Below, one piece after another: positions 1 to 7,981 of a stretch of 32,951 nt of DNA (positions are counted from its first letter, which is position 1; the number at the start of each line of letters is the position of its first letter). Under the pieces are notes generated by a model. The model was not told the origin of the DNA. It saw nothing but the letters and a program-made list of their open reading frames with translations, and ran no database searches. Source of the DNA: an uncultured Clostridia bacterium (GTDB lineage: Bacteria > Bacillota > Clostridia > TANB77 > RGIG9151); contig CAKSUD010000010.1 of assembly GCA_934500865.1 (NCBI GenBank), forward strand, positions 1 to 32,951, read 5' to 3'. Made by a program: the position numbers and the translations under genes.

Positions 1-1122
1 AAGGTAAGAAAATGGTATGAAATTCTTAAAAAGGGTACTGAGAGCGTAGTAGATAGGATATTCATAACTGGTGTAGCACCTATTACGTTAGACGGAATGA
101 CGTCCGGATTTAATATAGTTTCAGATATAACTAGAGATTTTAGATTTAACGAAATGATGGGATTTACTAAAAAAGAACTAATCGAAATGATGGAGCATCA
201 AGGAATAACGAGTGAAAAAATAGATGAGTTACTTCCGGTAATGAAAGAGAATTATGACGGATATAGATTTTCATTAGACGCTGAGGAAAAGATGTATAAT
301 TCCAATATGACGTTATATTTCTTAAATCAGTATGTAGGACTAGGAAAAGTTCCGACTGAGTTAGTAGATGTAAATATAGCTAGTGATTATGCGAAAATAG
401 GAAGAATGTTAAATTTATGTAAAGATGAAAAGCGTTTAGAGATACTAGAGACGACGGTATCTGGTGAGGGAATAATAAGTGGAATAACGGAAAAGTTTAA
501 TCCGGAAATAGGTTTCGGAGATAAAGAAATGGTTTCTATGCTGTACTACTTAGGCTACCTAACTATAGGTGAAACTGTTGGCATATATCCTAGGCTAACT
601 ATTCCAAATAAAATGATGAGAGAAATTTATTCGGATTATCTATTAAAATTAGTAAGAGAAGAACTAAAGATGGATTTTGATGTTGGAACAGTATATGAAC
701 AAATGACTTTAGAAACGATAACAACGGGAAAAATAGATAAAGTTATAGAACAATTAAAAAAATACTTAACTAATTTGTCTAATCGAGACTATCAAAGATT
801 TGACGAAAAGTATGTAAAACTAATATTTTACTGCATAACGATGAATATGCAGATGTACTTTGTAAGGTCCGAAATGGAGGTAAGAAGAAAATATCCGGAT
901 TTATTACTAATTCCGAGAGAGAATGGCAAAGGCTATTATTCAGTAATGATAGAGTTTAAGTATCTAAAGAAGGAAGAGGCTAAAAAGTTAGAAGAAAAGA
1001 AGGAAGAGGCTAAGACGCAAATCGAAGAATATGCTAGTTTTGATGAATTAAAAAACTTACCTAATTTACGAAAGTATACTGTTGTGGCTGTAAATGATGA
1101 GATTTATATTGATGAAGTATAA
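1..1122 (+). CDS. AAA-ATPase-like / PD-(D/E)XK nuclease family protein, 5' end outside window
   Basis: The reading frame is open from the first base of the window, so the gene is cut by the window edge; the ATG at 97 is internal, because the preceding codons (reading FITGVAPITLDGMTSG across it) belong to the conserved body. The visible part matches the widespread family that joins an AAA-ATPase-like domain to a C-terminal PD-(D/E)XK domain (the DUF1703-type proteins). The nuclease-like core is visible near the end as a YPDLLL strand followed by an IEFKYLKK strand, giving the D...ExK signature. The Walker A motif would lie upstream and cannot be seen. These genes are common and often multicopy in gut Clostridia and Bacteroidetes; their biological role is not established. 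The stretch KKEEAK occurs twice because of an 18-bp direct repeat. No terminator follows. Confidence 0.85.
   Translation, partial: KVRKWYEILKKGTESVVDRIFITGVAPITLDGMTSGFNIVSDITRDFRFNEMMGFTKKELIEMMEHQGITSEKIDELLPVMKENYDGYRFSLDAEEKMYNSNMTLYFLNQYVGLGKVPTELVDVNIASDYAKIGRMLNLCKDEKRLEILETTVSGEGIISGITEKFNPEIGFGDKEMVSMLYYLGYLTIGETVGIYPRLTIPNKMMREIYSDYLLKLVREELKMDFDVGTVYEQMTLETITTGKIDKVIEQLKKYLTNLSNRDYQRFDEKYVKLIFYCITMNMQMYFVRSEMEVRRKYPDLLLIPRENGKGYYSVMIEFKYLKKEEAKKLEEKKEEAKTQIEEYASFDELKNLPNLRKYTVVAVNDEIYIDEV
966..1013 (+). repeat. 18-bp direct repeat inside the nuclease-family gene
   Basis: The 18-mer AAAGAAGGAAGAGGCTAA occurs at 966-983 and again at 996-1013, a 30-base period (10 codons), so slippage would keep the frame. 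It encodes a charged Lys/Glu helix between the nuclease core and the C-terminus. Confidence 0.85.
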
Positions 1123-1176
1123 AATAGTGAAGATATAATTCTAGAAGTAGGCGACATAAAATATTTATCAAATCTA

Positions 1177-1205
1177 TTGACCTAATAAGCGTAAGGTGGT
1201 AAAAT
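1177..1205 (+). promoter_or_regulatory. Sigma-A-type promoter for the WG-like gene
   Basis: TTGACC (1177-1182) and TAAAAT (1200-1205) are separated by 17 bases, a good match to a vegetative promoter. It lies in the 137-base gap after the nuclease-family gene and about 55 bases before the next start codon, so the following gene is probably transcribed on its own and closed by the terminator at 1860. Confidence 0.55.
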
Positions 1206-1259
1206 AAAAGAGTGTTTAATCACTAAATATTAAAATCTTATTGATTGAGAGGTCGTAAA

Positions 1260-1853
1260 ATGTCTAATTCTACACAGAACACCCAGTCCACTTCAGCAAA
1301 AGGTTGGAGAAGCTACAGTTTAAGGAGCGATTTATACTATGGAAGAAGAAAGGTAACTGTTAACTCCGACAAGACGTACTATGCGATTGAAATTAACGGG
1401 AAAATTATTTCTCCGCTGTTTGAAAAGCTAACGTTAATGCCATCTTTTAACCATTGCGTGAATGACGGCTTGCATTTTTTAACATCTCCTGACGGTAACG
1501 AAATTATTTCCGAAAACTACAAGAAGATTGGAAACTTTTATACTATTCAAAGTCTTGGAAAATACTATGCAAAGGCTGAGTCTTTGGACGGAAAGCTTGG
1601 TACTATAAGTTCTAATGGCAATGTCTGCATAAAATTCGAGAATGATGTTTTAGAGAGGTTCGGAAGTGCATATGCAATTTGTGGAAAGATGGTTGATGGC
1701 GAAATGCGATACGGTATTTTTGCTTTAAACGGAGAAAAGGTGGTTGATTATAACTTTGTGGAGTATGAAATTACTCAAGAAAAAGCCGTTATGATAAAAG
1801 AGGATGGAGAAAAATGGTTTTATAGCAAATTAGGCACAAGGCTTAGAGTTTAA
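1260..1853 (+). CDS. Small protein with degenerate WG-like repeats
   Basis: This 197-residue soluble protein has no signal peptide or membrane segment. I chose the ATG at 1260 because GAGAGGT (1247-1253) sits seven bases upstream; a longer TTG start at 1245 would overlap that site. The body has several units of about 25-45 residues with the rhythm of WG repeats (for example KAESLDGKLGTISSNGNVCI and MRYGIFALNGEKVVDYNFVE), in which a strand pair ends in 'x-G-x-G-x-[IF]-x-x-x-G'. The canonical Trp is mostly replaced, so membership is by pattern only. WG-repeat proteins have no single known function. The gene has its own promoter and terminator, so it appears monocistronic. Confidence 0.7.
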   Translation: MSNSTQNTQSTSAKGWRSYSLRSDLYYGRRKVTVNSDKTYYAIEINGKIISPLFEKLTLMPSFNHCVNDGLHFLTSPDGNEIISENYKKIGNFYTIQSLGKYYAKAESLDGKLGTISSNGNVCIKFENDVLERFGSAYAICGKMVDGEMRYGIFALNGEKVVDYNFVEYEITQEKAVMIKEDGEKWFYSKLGTRLRV

Positions 1854-1859
1854 GCCTTA

Positions 1860-1890
1860 CGGGAGAGTCTTCGGATTCTCCCGTTTTTTT
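1860..1890 (+). terminator. Rho-independent terminator with UUCG loop
   Basis: The arms CGGGAGAGTC and GATTCTCCCG (1860-1883, one G-U pair) close a C(UUCG)G tetraloop and are followed by seven T (1884-1890). It ends the WG-like gene and separates it from pnuC. Confidence 0.93.
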
Positions 1891-1983
1891 GTTTAATGGG
1901 AAAGTGCTACTTTTTGTTCTAAAAACCTAATTTTTTTAATTTAAATGTCGATGAAGAGTATAGTGGGAAAGGGTTTGGATAAA

Positions 1984-2691
1984 ATGGGAACTAAATGGAG
2001 CAAGTATGACAAATTATGGGTTGTTTTTTCGATAGTTTTAATTCTTTTAGGAAGTATATATAAATTTTCGTTTATTGTAGACTCTACTTCAAACATACTG
2101 TTAGAGATAATTTCAGGAGTTTTAGCTGTATGCGGTGTAACTTATGTTTTCGGAATTGCGAAGCAGTCAAAATTCGCGTATTTTTTCGGTATTGCTAATG
2201 TTATACTATATGCAGTTGTTTGCTATTCAAAAGGATTATACATAAGTACTGGATATAACTTATTATATAGTTTTCCTGTTATGATTTACGGATACATTAA
2301 TTGGGGAAGGGTAGGAAACGAGGAAAATGACGGCATAAAGTCGCTTAGTAAGTTGGGAAGAGTATTTTTAGCTATTGGGATGATTTTTGCAGTTTGTGTT
2401 TTTGCATTCATTTCTAAGAATATCTTAAATGGAAGTAACGTAATTTTAGATGCTATTGTTTCGGTATCAATTTGCGTGGCTACTTTCTTGATGGCGAAAA
2501 AATACATCGAGCAATGGTTTTTATTTATAATTGCAAATTTCTTTGGCTTAATAATGTTTTTAACAATTAATTTTAATAATATGCAAGATATAGAATTACT
2601 AATTATGTGGTCAATATATTTAATAAATTCGTTTTATGGGATGTTTGCATGGAAAAAGACGTTAAAGGGAAATGACTGGGAGGAAAAATGA
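1984..2691 (+). CDS. pnuC: PnuC-type nicotinamide riboside transporter
   Basis: This is a hydrophobic protein of about 235-248 residues with six to eight predicted membrane helices and short polar loops. It shows the PnuC/NMN-transporter layout, including the central YSFPVMIYGYINWGR region and the C-terminal MAKKYIEQWFLFIIAN helix start. PnuC proteins carry nicotinamide riboside (a NAD precursor) across the membrane by facilitated diffusion. The start is uncertain: ATGs at 1945 and 1951 have no ribosome-binding site, whereas the ATG at 1984 has AAAGGG ten bases upstream, so I favour 1984. No NAD-related gene or recognisable riboswitch lies nearby. The stop overlaps the next gene by four bases (ATGA), so the two are probably translationally coupled. 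Confidence 0.82.
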   Translation: MGTKWSKYDKLWVVFSIVLILLGSIYKFSFIVDSTSNILLEIISGVLAVCGVTYVFGIAKQSKFAYFFGIANVILYAVVCYSKGLYISTGYNLLYSFPVMIYGYINWGRVGNEENDGIKSLSKLGRVFLAIGMIFAVCVFAFISKNILNGSNVILDAIVSVSICVATFLMAKKYIEQWFLFIIANFFGLIMFLTINFNNMQDIELLIMWSIYLINSFYGMFAWKKTLKGNDWEEK

Positions 2692-3458
2692 TGAAAAAAG
2701 TTACAACTTTGATTTTGTGTGTTGCAGTTTTGGCTACGGTTTGTGTTGCTATGACTACGTCTGAGCGTCAACAAGCTTATGCGGATGTATTCAATCCGGG
2801 TGCAATAAATAAGGAAGAAACTATGGACAAGCTAATAGTTGAGCCGGAACCTATAATAGAAGAGCCAGTAAAAGAGGAACATGTTTATGACGGAATTGCA
2901 TATCTTACTTTTGATGACGGACCTTCTACTACAATTACACCGCAAATTTTAGATATCTTAAAAGAAAAGAATGTTAAAGCTACATTTTTCGTAATAGGAA
3001 GTTATGCAAAAAGCCATCCGGAGCTAGTTAAGAGAGCATATGACGAAGGCCACACAATAGGACTTCATTCATATACACATAAAAAAAGTATGTTTAATTC
3101 GCTAAAAGCTTTTAAAGAAGAGGTGGACAAGACGTACGATGTGGTATATGATATTATAGGAGAAGCTCCTAAGTATTTTAGAATTCCTTATGGAACAAAA
3201 ATAGGAAAAACTTTTAAGGATTATTTGAATGAAAAAGGTCTGAGTGTAATAGGATGGAACTGTGAAAGTTACGATTCAAGAACATATACAACTAAGCCGG
3301 AGCAGTTAGTTCAAGCCGTAAAAGATACAATGGGAACTAAAAAAGAAGTTACTGTTATAATGCATGATACATATGGAAAGCAAAAAACAGCAGATGCGTT
3401 ATCTGACATTATAGAACATTTTAACGAAGTAAATTATGAGCTAAAGAAATATGAATAA
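2688..3458 (+). CDS. Secreted polysaccharide deacetylase (NodB/CE4 family)
   Basis: The 256-residue protein starts with a lysine pair and a hydrophobic stretch (residues 1-33, likely cleaved near QAYA-D), then an acidic/proline-rich linker (about 40-66) and a complete NodB domain. Motif 1 is TFDDGP (residues 74-79), the metal histidines are H127 and H131 (HSYTH), motif 3 is FRIPYG with R165, and the catalytic His is H226 in VIMHDT. All expected catalytic residues are present, so it should remove N-acetyl groups from peptidoglycan or another surface glycan outside the cell, which commonly gives lysozyme resistance or helps spore-cortex processing. The exact substrate cannot be read from sequence. 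It follows pnuC with a four-base overlap and GGAGG at 2679. Confidence 0.92.
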   Translation: MMKKVTTLILCVAVLATVCVAMTTSERQQAYADVFNPGAINKEETMDKLIVEPEPIIEEPVKEEHVYDGIAYLTFDDGPSTTITPQILDILKEKNVKATFFVIGSYAKSHPELVKRAYDEGHTIGLHSYTHKKSMFNSLKAFKEEVDKTYDVVYDIIGEAPKYFRIPYGTKIGKTFKDYLNEKGLSVIGWNCESYDSRTYTTKPEQLVQAVKDTMGTKKEVTVIMHDTYGKQKTADALSDIIEHFNEVNYELKKYE

Positions 3459-3479
3459 ATAGAAGGAGAAGTAGCAAAT

Positions 3480-4169
3480 ATGGCAATTTGGGCAATTTCC
3501 GATTTCCACTTATCCTTCGGTGTAAAAGACAAGCCGATGGATGTGTTCGGTAAAAATTGGGTGGCTTATGAAGAAAAAATAAAAGAGAATTGTCTTACTA
3601 ATATAAAACCGGAAGATATAGTTTTACTTGCCGGTGATTTTTCGTGGGGAATGTACTTAGATGAAACAATTCCTGATTTTGAATTTTTAGAATCGCTTCC
3701 GGGCAGAAAAATTATGATTAAAGGAAACCATGATTATTGGTGGGAGACTCAAAGTAAACTTAATGCTTTTAAGAAGAAAAACGGATTTAATTCTGTTGAG
3801 TTTATACATAATAATTTTGTCGGACTGGATAAAATCGCGATATGTGGTACTAGAGGCTGGGAAATAGGAAGCACAGACGTAGATGAGGAGACTGATAGAA
3901 AAGCGTATGAAAGGGAAAAGGCGAGATTAATTCGTTCTCTTGAGGGTGCAAGTAAAGCGGGATATAATGAGTTTATTGTTATGCTTCATTATAACTTAGG
4001 AATTAACCAAGAATATGTAGATATATTAAAGAGTTATGGTGTTAAGCTATGCATTTTTGGACATTTACACGGCAAGACAGATTATATGGATTATGAAAAA
4101 GACGGAATTCGTTTTTTATGTACATCTTGTGATTTAATCAATTTTATGCCTATTTTAATCAGAAAATAA
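3480..4169 (+). CDS. Calcineurin-like metallophosphoesterase
   Basis: The 229-residue cytoplasmic protein contains the full two-metal phosphoesterase signature: DFH (D8, H10), GDF (D53), GNHD (N83, H84), a later LHYN histidine, and GHLH near the C-terminus. Length and motifs fit the COG1768 group of predicted phosphohydrolases found in Clostridia and Bacilli. The physiological substrate of this group is not established. It starts 21 bases after the deacetylase stop with AGAAGGAGA as ribosome-binding site, and ends 12 bases before pgsA, so it belongs to the same run of genes. Confidence 0.88.
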   Translation: MAIWAISDFHLSFGVKDKPMDVFGKNWVAYEEKIKENCLTNIKPEDIVLLAGDFSWGMYLDETIPDFEFLESLPGRKIMIKGNHDYWWETQSKLNAFKKKNGFNSVEFIHNNFVGLDKIAICGTRGWEIGSTDVDEETDRKAYEREKARLIRSLEGASKAGYNEFIVMLHYNLGINQEYVDILKSYGVKLCIFGHLHGKTDYMDYEKDGIRFLCTSCDLINFMPILIRK

Positions 4170-4181
4170 GGGGGAAGTTTT

Positions 4182-4802
4182 ATGAATTTACCAAACAAAA
4201 TAACTTTATCTAGAATTATTTTAGTACCATTTTTTATGATAATTATGTTTTTACCGATTCCGTATGTAAATTTAATTGCGTTTCTTGTTTTTGTTATTGC
4301 AGCCAGTACGGACTGTGTTGATGGACATTTAGCTCGCTCGAAAAATATGGTTACAAACTTTGGTAAGTTTTTAGACCCCCTAGCTGATAAACTTTTAGTT
4401 ACAGCAGCGTTAATTGCATTAGTAGGTCAAGATAAATTACCTTCTTGGATAGCTACTGTAATTATAGCAAGAGAATTTATTGTTACGGGAATAAGGTTAA
4501 TTGCAAGTGGAGAAGGAAGAGTAATTGCTGCTAGTATGTGGGGAAAAGTAAAGACAGTTACACAAATTATTGCTATTTCTTTACTATTAATAGATAAGTA
4601 CAGACTTCCGGCAGAAGAGTCAGACATTTTTATGTTAGGTAAATTAGAAACTTTATTTGCGAATTTTATTCAAGCACCACTTGAAGGCGTTATAGGAATT
4701 TTATCTACAATTATGGTGATTGTTGCGGTTATTACTACTATTTATTCCGGATATGACTATATTGTAAAAAATAAAGATGTATTGAAATTGGAGGATTGTT
4801 AG
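4182..4802 (+). CDS. pgsA: CDP-diacylglycerol-glycerol-3-phosphate 3-phosphatidyltransferase
   Basis: This membrane enzyme makes phosphatidylglycerol phosphate from CDP-diacylglycerol and glycerol-3-phosphate, the committed step to phosphatidylglycerol. The CDP-alcohol phosphatidyltransferase motif D-x2-DG-x2-AR-x8-G-x3-D-x3-D is complete (D44, D47, G48, A51, R52, G61, D65, D69). The N-terminus MNLPNKITLSRIILVP is typical of PgsA. Several hydrophobic helices follow. The 206-residue length is slightly above average because of a loop around residues 145-165. GGGGGAA precedes the ATG. truA follows three bases after the stop. Confidence 0.95.
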   Translation: MNLPNKITLSRIILVPFFMIIMFLPIPYVNLIAFLVFVIAASTDCVDGHLARSKNMVTNFGKFLDPLADKLLVTAALIALVGQDKLPSWIATVIIAREFIVTGIRLIASGEGRVIAASMWGKVKTVTQIIAISLLLIDKYRLPAEESDIFMLGKLETLFANFIQAPLEGVIGILSTIMVIVAVITTIYSGYDYIVKNKDVLKLEDC

Positions 4803-4804
4803 TT

Positions 4805-5542
4805 TTGAGAAACATTAAATTTATTATTGAATATGACGGAACAAAGTATAATGGATGGCAGTCTCAAAAAAATGGCATTGGTATTCAGGAGATGATTACC
4901 AATGCCATTCATCAAGTTACAGGAGAAGAAATTAAGATAAATGGTTCAGGAAGGACTGACGCAGGAGTTCACGCAATGGGGCAAACTGCTAATTTCCTAA
5001 CTAATTCGACTATTCCTATTGAAAAATTTCCGACTGCCGTTAACTCATTCTTACCGAAGGATATTGTTATAAAAAGTGCAGAAGAAATGGACGAGAAGTT
5101 TCATGCAAGATATAGCGTTAAGGGTAAAAAGTATATGTATATTATAAATAATTCAAAAATTCGTTCAGCGCTTGACTTTTATAGAGAGTATCACATAAAT
5201 CAAGAACTTGATTACAAAAAGATGAAAAAAGCGTCAGAATACTTTGAGGGTACATATGATTTTAGAGGATTTATGGCATCCGGAAGTTCTGTAAAGGATA
5301 CAATAAGAACTATCACAAAGGTTCAAATGAAAAAGCGTGATGACGGAAGAATTATATTTTCTTTTACAGGAGACGGATTCTTGTACAATATGGTTAGAAT
5401 TATTGTTGGAACTTTGGTTGAGGTTGGACTTGGCAAAATTAAGCCGGAGGAAATTACTGATATAATTAAATCAAAAGACAGAGCACGTGCCGGTAAAACT
5501 GTACCTGCACAAGGATTATATTTAGTGGAGGTTTATTATTAA
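4805..5542 (+). CDS. truA: tRNA pseudouridine synthase A (TTG start)
   Basis: TruA converts uridines 38-40 of the tRNA anticodon stem-loop to pseudouridine. The catalytic aspartate lies in GSGRTDAGVHA (D52), and the N-terminal IEYDGTKYNGWQ and C-terminal FLYNMVRIIVGTL motifs are family hallmarks. I start at TTG 4805 because GGAGG (4790-4794) lies ten bases upstream; the alternative TTG at 4796 is only one base from that site. The protein is 245 residues, normal for the family. The stop shares one base with the ATG of the next gene. The coding sequence holds a perfect 13-bp inverted repeat at 4871-4909. Confidence 0.95.
   Translation: MRNIKFIIEYDGTKYNGWQSQKNGIGIQEMITNAIHQVTGEEIKINGSGRTDAGVHAMGQTANFLTNSTIPIEKFPTAVNSFLPKDIVIKSAEEMDEKFHARYSVKGKKYMYIINNSKIRSALDFYREYHINQELDYKKMKKASEYFEGTYDFRGFMASGSSVKDTIRTITKVQMKKRDDGRIIFSFTGDGFLYNMVRIIVGTLVEVGLGKIKPEEITDIIKSKDRARAGKTVPAQGLYLVEVYY
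4871..4909 (+). repeat. Perfect 13-bp inverted repeat inside truA
   Basis: AATGGCATTGGTA (4871-4883) and its exact complement TACCAATGCCATT (4897-4909) flank a 13-base loop, within codons 23-35 of truA. The loop contains AGGAG followed by ATG. A stem this long inside an early coding region is unusual. It encodes residues NGIGIQEMITNAI, which align naturally with the family, so it is not an obvious insertion. Confidence 0.9.
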
Positions 5543-6414
5543 TGAACATTTCAAAAGTATTTTTTACTACTGGGGATAATTTGAAATTAGTCGGATTGTT
5601 GTATGCTCCGGAGGTAAAAGGCATACTTCCGAGAATAATGAAGTTAAATAAAGTTGTTATTTTTATTCATGGAATGTATAGTGATTGCTTAAAAAGGCGT
5701 GACGATATTTTCGGCGAGGAATTAAATAAAGCGGGATATGCATACTTTACTTTTAATAATAGGGGAGCAGAAGTGGGCAATTTAAATATGGATATGTTAC
5801 AAGGAACAGCCTTTGAAAATCCATATGACGGATACTATGATATAGAAGCTGCCATAAAAGCTATGGAGAAAAGAGGATTTAAGGAGATTCATATTATTGG
5901 ACATAGTCTAGGATGCAGTAAGGTTTTAAATTGGTATCCTAAAAAGAAGGTGAATGTGGCGAGTGTTGGGCTTTTATCTCTAACTGCATTGTCGGATAAG
6001 TATCGCCAAATAGCGGGAGATAAAGCTTACAAAATGGCAATTTCTATTGTTGAATCTCAAATTTCAAAAGGCAAAGGAAATGAACTTTTAAGACCTGAGA
6101 TTTATCCGAAACCGATTTCGGCAAATACATTTAATGCTATATTTAATAGTCAAAGTGAGTTTAATACTGTATTTTATGAAGATGAAAATTGGAAAGCTGA
6201 GTCATTAAATGTGATTGAAGAACCTTTATTTATGCGATATGGAACGGTAAATGAAACGACTACAAAGTCGGCTGACGAAACTGTTAATCTTATTAAAAAG
6301 CTTGTAAAAAATGAAAAGCTAGATGTCGGGTATGTTAATGGTGCAGATCATTCTTATCATGGTAAAGAAAACGAATTAATTAATGAGTATATTGAATTTT
6401 TAAAGAGAAAGTAA
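5542..6414 (+). CDS. Alpha/beta hydrolase
   Basis: The 290-residue protein has no signal peptide. It shows the fold's key points: an oxyanion-hole HG in VVIFIHGMYSD (residues 38-47), the nucleophile elbow GHSLG with S122, and a C-terminal histidine in GADHSYHG (H270) followed by a last helix. The acid residue is not certain. This resembles the small serine-hydrolase families annotated as alpha/beta hydrolases of unknown substrate (UPF0613/DUF1749-like layout), so an esterase or lipase-type reaction is likely but the substrate is unknown. GTGGAGG lies upstream and the ATG overlaps the truA stop by one base. It is the last gene before the terminator at 6429. Confidence 0.85.
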   Translation: MNISKVFFTTGDNLKLVGLLYAPEVKGILPRIMKLNKVVIFIHGMYSDCLKRRDDIFGEELNKAGYAYFTFNNRGAEVGNLNMDMLQGTAFENPYDGYYDIEAAIKAMEKRGFKEIHIIGHSLGCSKVLNWYPKKKVNVASVGLLSLTALSDKYRQIAGDKAYKMAISIVESQISKGKGNELLRPEIYPKPISANTFNAIFNSQSEFNTVFYEDENWKAESLNVIEEPLFMRYGTVNETTTKSADETVNLIKKLVKNEKLDVGYVNGADHSYHGKENELINEYIEFLKRK

Positions 6415-6428
6415 TATAAACAAAAAAG

Positions 6429-6464
6429 AAACTGTAAAAAACTCGTCTGAGTTTTTTACAGTTT
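6429..6464. terminator. Bidirectional rho-independent terminator
   Basis: AAACTGTAAAAAACTC (6429-6444) and its perfect complement (6449-6464) form a 16-bp stem with a four-base loop; T-rich sequence follows on both strands, fitting the convergent genes on each side. The core CTGTAAAAAACTC nearly matches the terminal repeat of the palindromic element at 18597-18836. Confidence 0.88.
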
Positions 6465-6489
6465 TCTTCTATTTATATAGTTTAATTTT

Positions 6490-7677
6490 CTAATGCAGTA
6501 ACCATTCTAATACATTTATTTGCTTTATACCATTATGACTTGTGTATGGGGTGAAATCCATTGTAAGTAAATATTTTGGATTATGGTCATTGATGTTATC
6601 AAGTGGCAAAAGTTCACGCGTTAATGTGCTTTCGTCTTGCACAGTATATGCTACTTGGTAATATTCTTCGCCCATATCGTTAATAGCTATAAAATCCACT
6701 TCGTTATTTCCCACTTTTCCTATGTGGATTTCATATCCTCTTCTAAGAAGTTCTAAGTAAACTATATTCTCTAACAGATGCCCTTCATCAGCCTTTTTGC
6801 TGCCTAATAGATAATAACGTAATCCTATATCAGAAAGATAATATTTTGCTCCGGTATTTAGATATTGCTTGCCTTTTATGTCATATCTTTCGGCTTTATA
6901 CAATACAAAAGCATCTACTAATGCAGTCAAATAGCTTTCTACAGTTGGAACGGAAATTTTTTTGCCGGCTGAAGTCATTGAATTGGCTATTTTTGTAGAA
7001 GAACATATATTACCGATGTTATCGGCCATAAAACGTATGATACTTTCAAGAGCAGAGATATCTGATATTTTTTTTCTGGTAGCAATATCTTTTAGGATTA
7101 TCGAGTTATATATTCCTTCTAAATATGCACGGATTTCTTGCTTTGCTTGCAAGTTTAGAGTGTATGGAAATGAGCTGTTAACTAAATATTTATTATATTT
7201 CATAATTAGGTCACTTTCTCCTACATATGAAATATATTCTTTGAATGATAATGGTAGCATTTTAATTTCAACATAACGCCCTGACAGCAAAGTGGCTAAT
7301 TCCCCTGATAATAGATATGCATTTGAACCGGTTATATATAAATCAACATTTTTCTTGATATATAGACTGTCACAGGTTTTTTGAAACTTTGGGATGTTTT
7401 GAACTTCATCTATAAAAACATAATTTTTCTTGTCAGGTAGCAATTTTTCGTTAATATAGTTGTAAAGGTCAATATAATTTTCAACAAAATAGAAGTCGGC
7501 ATCCTCTAAATTTATTCTTATTATTTGATTTTCTTCGATACCTATGCTTTTTAAGTAGTCACAATATAAGTCAAATAAAGTGGATTTTCCACATCTTCTT
7601 ATTCCTGTAACTATTTTTATTAATTCTTTATCTTTAAAACTTATCAGCTGGTTTAAGTATTGTGGTCTATTTATCAT
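6490..7677 (-). CDS. AAA ATPase with DUF4143 C-terminal domain
   Basis: The roughly 395-residue protein has a P-loop TGIRRCGKST (about residues 24-33) and Walker B YVFIDEVQN (about 89-97), then a sensor-like TGSNAYLLSGE and a C-terminal DUF4143 domain with a nuclease-like strand (NNEVDFIAI...YYQVAY). It matches the common 'ATP-binding protein' family (AAA_14 plus DUF4143), usually multicopy in anaerobes and archaea and of unknown role. GGAGG at about 7684-7688 lies seven bases before the ATG at 7677; the adjacent ATG at 7680 is equally in frame. The gene is monocistronic, with its own promoter and a terminator shared with the hydrolase. It may be an accessory gene; no partner toxin or transposase is next to it. 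Confidence 0.88.
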   Translation of the reverse strand: MINRPQYLNQLISFKDKELIKIVTGIRRCGKSTLFDLYCDYLKSIGIEENQIIRINLEDADFYFVENYIDLYNYINEKLLPDKKNYVFIDEVQNIPKFQKTCDSLYIKKNVDLYITGSNAYLLSGELATLLSGRYVEIKMLPLSFKEYISYVGESDLIMKYNKYLVNSSFPYTLNLQAKQEIRAYLEGIYNSIILKDIATRKKISDISALESIIRFMADNIGNICSSTKIANSMTSAGKKISVPTVESYLTALVDAFVLYKAERYDIKGKQYLNTGAKYYLSDIGLRYYLLGSKKADEGHLLENIVYLELLRRGYEIHIGKVGNNEVDFIAINDMGEEYYQVAYTVQDESTLTRELLPLDNINDHNPKYLLTMDFTPYTSHNGIKQINVLEWLLH

Positions 7678-7700
7678 CATTATCCCTCCTAACATATTTA

Positions 7701-7729
7701 ATTATAGCATGTTTAAATGCAGAAATCAA
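7701..7729 (-). promoter_or_regulatory. Sigma-A-type promoter for the AAA/DUF4143 gene
   Basis: On the minus strand TTGATT (7729-7724) and TATAAT (7706-7701) are 17 bases apart. The predicted start of transcription is about 15 bases before the ATG, leaving just enough room for the ribosome-binding site. A 28-base perfect palindrome (7731-7758) touches the -35 element. Confidence 0.65.
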
Positions 7730-7730
7730 C

Positions 7731-7758
7731 AATTTTGTAAAATGTGTTTTACAAAATT
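7731..7758. repeat. 12-bp perfect inverted repeat next to the -35 element
   Basis: AATTTTGTAAAA (7731-7742), a TGTG spacer, and its exact complement (7747-7758) form a symmetrical site directly upstream of the minus-strand promoter. It could be an operator for a dimeric regulator such as the XRE protein encoded at 7982, or simply a hairpin. The rest of the 300-base intergenic stretch 7681-7981 is AT-rich and I see nothing else supportable in it beyond a possible TATAAT at 7948 for the XRE gene. Confidence 0.6.
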
Positions 7759-7981
7759 CTATATTATTGCAAATTTATAAAATACAATTCACACTTTCTG
7801 TAGTATGTTTATTTTTGTTAATTATTATTCATCTAATTAATAAGAATTAACTACACATTTTGCATATCAAGTATAAATATATTTTTACTTTCCTAAGAAA
7901 TAAAAAAATATACATTAAAGTTTCTGTATAACATTTATTTTGCCACATATAATGGAATTGACGTTATATGGAGGCGAATGT

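Noticed and set aside
1891..1983. NAD-related riboswitch ahead of pnuC
   Set aside because: The gap after the terminator is short and AT-rich, with no recognisable conserved riboswitch core.
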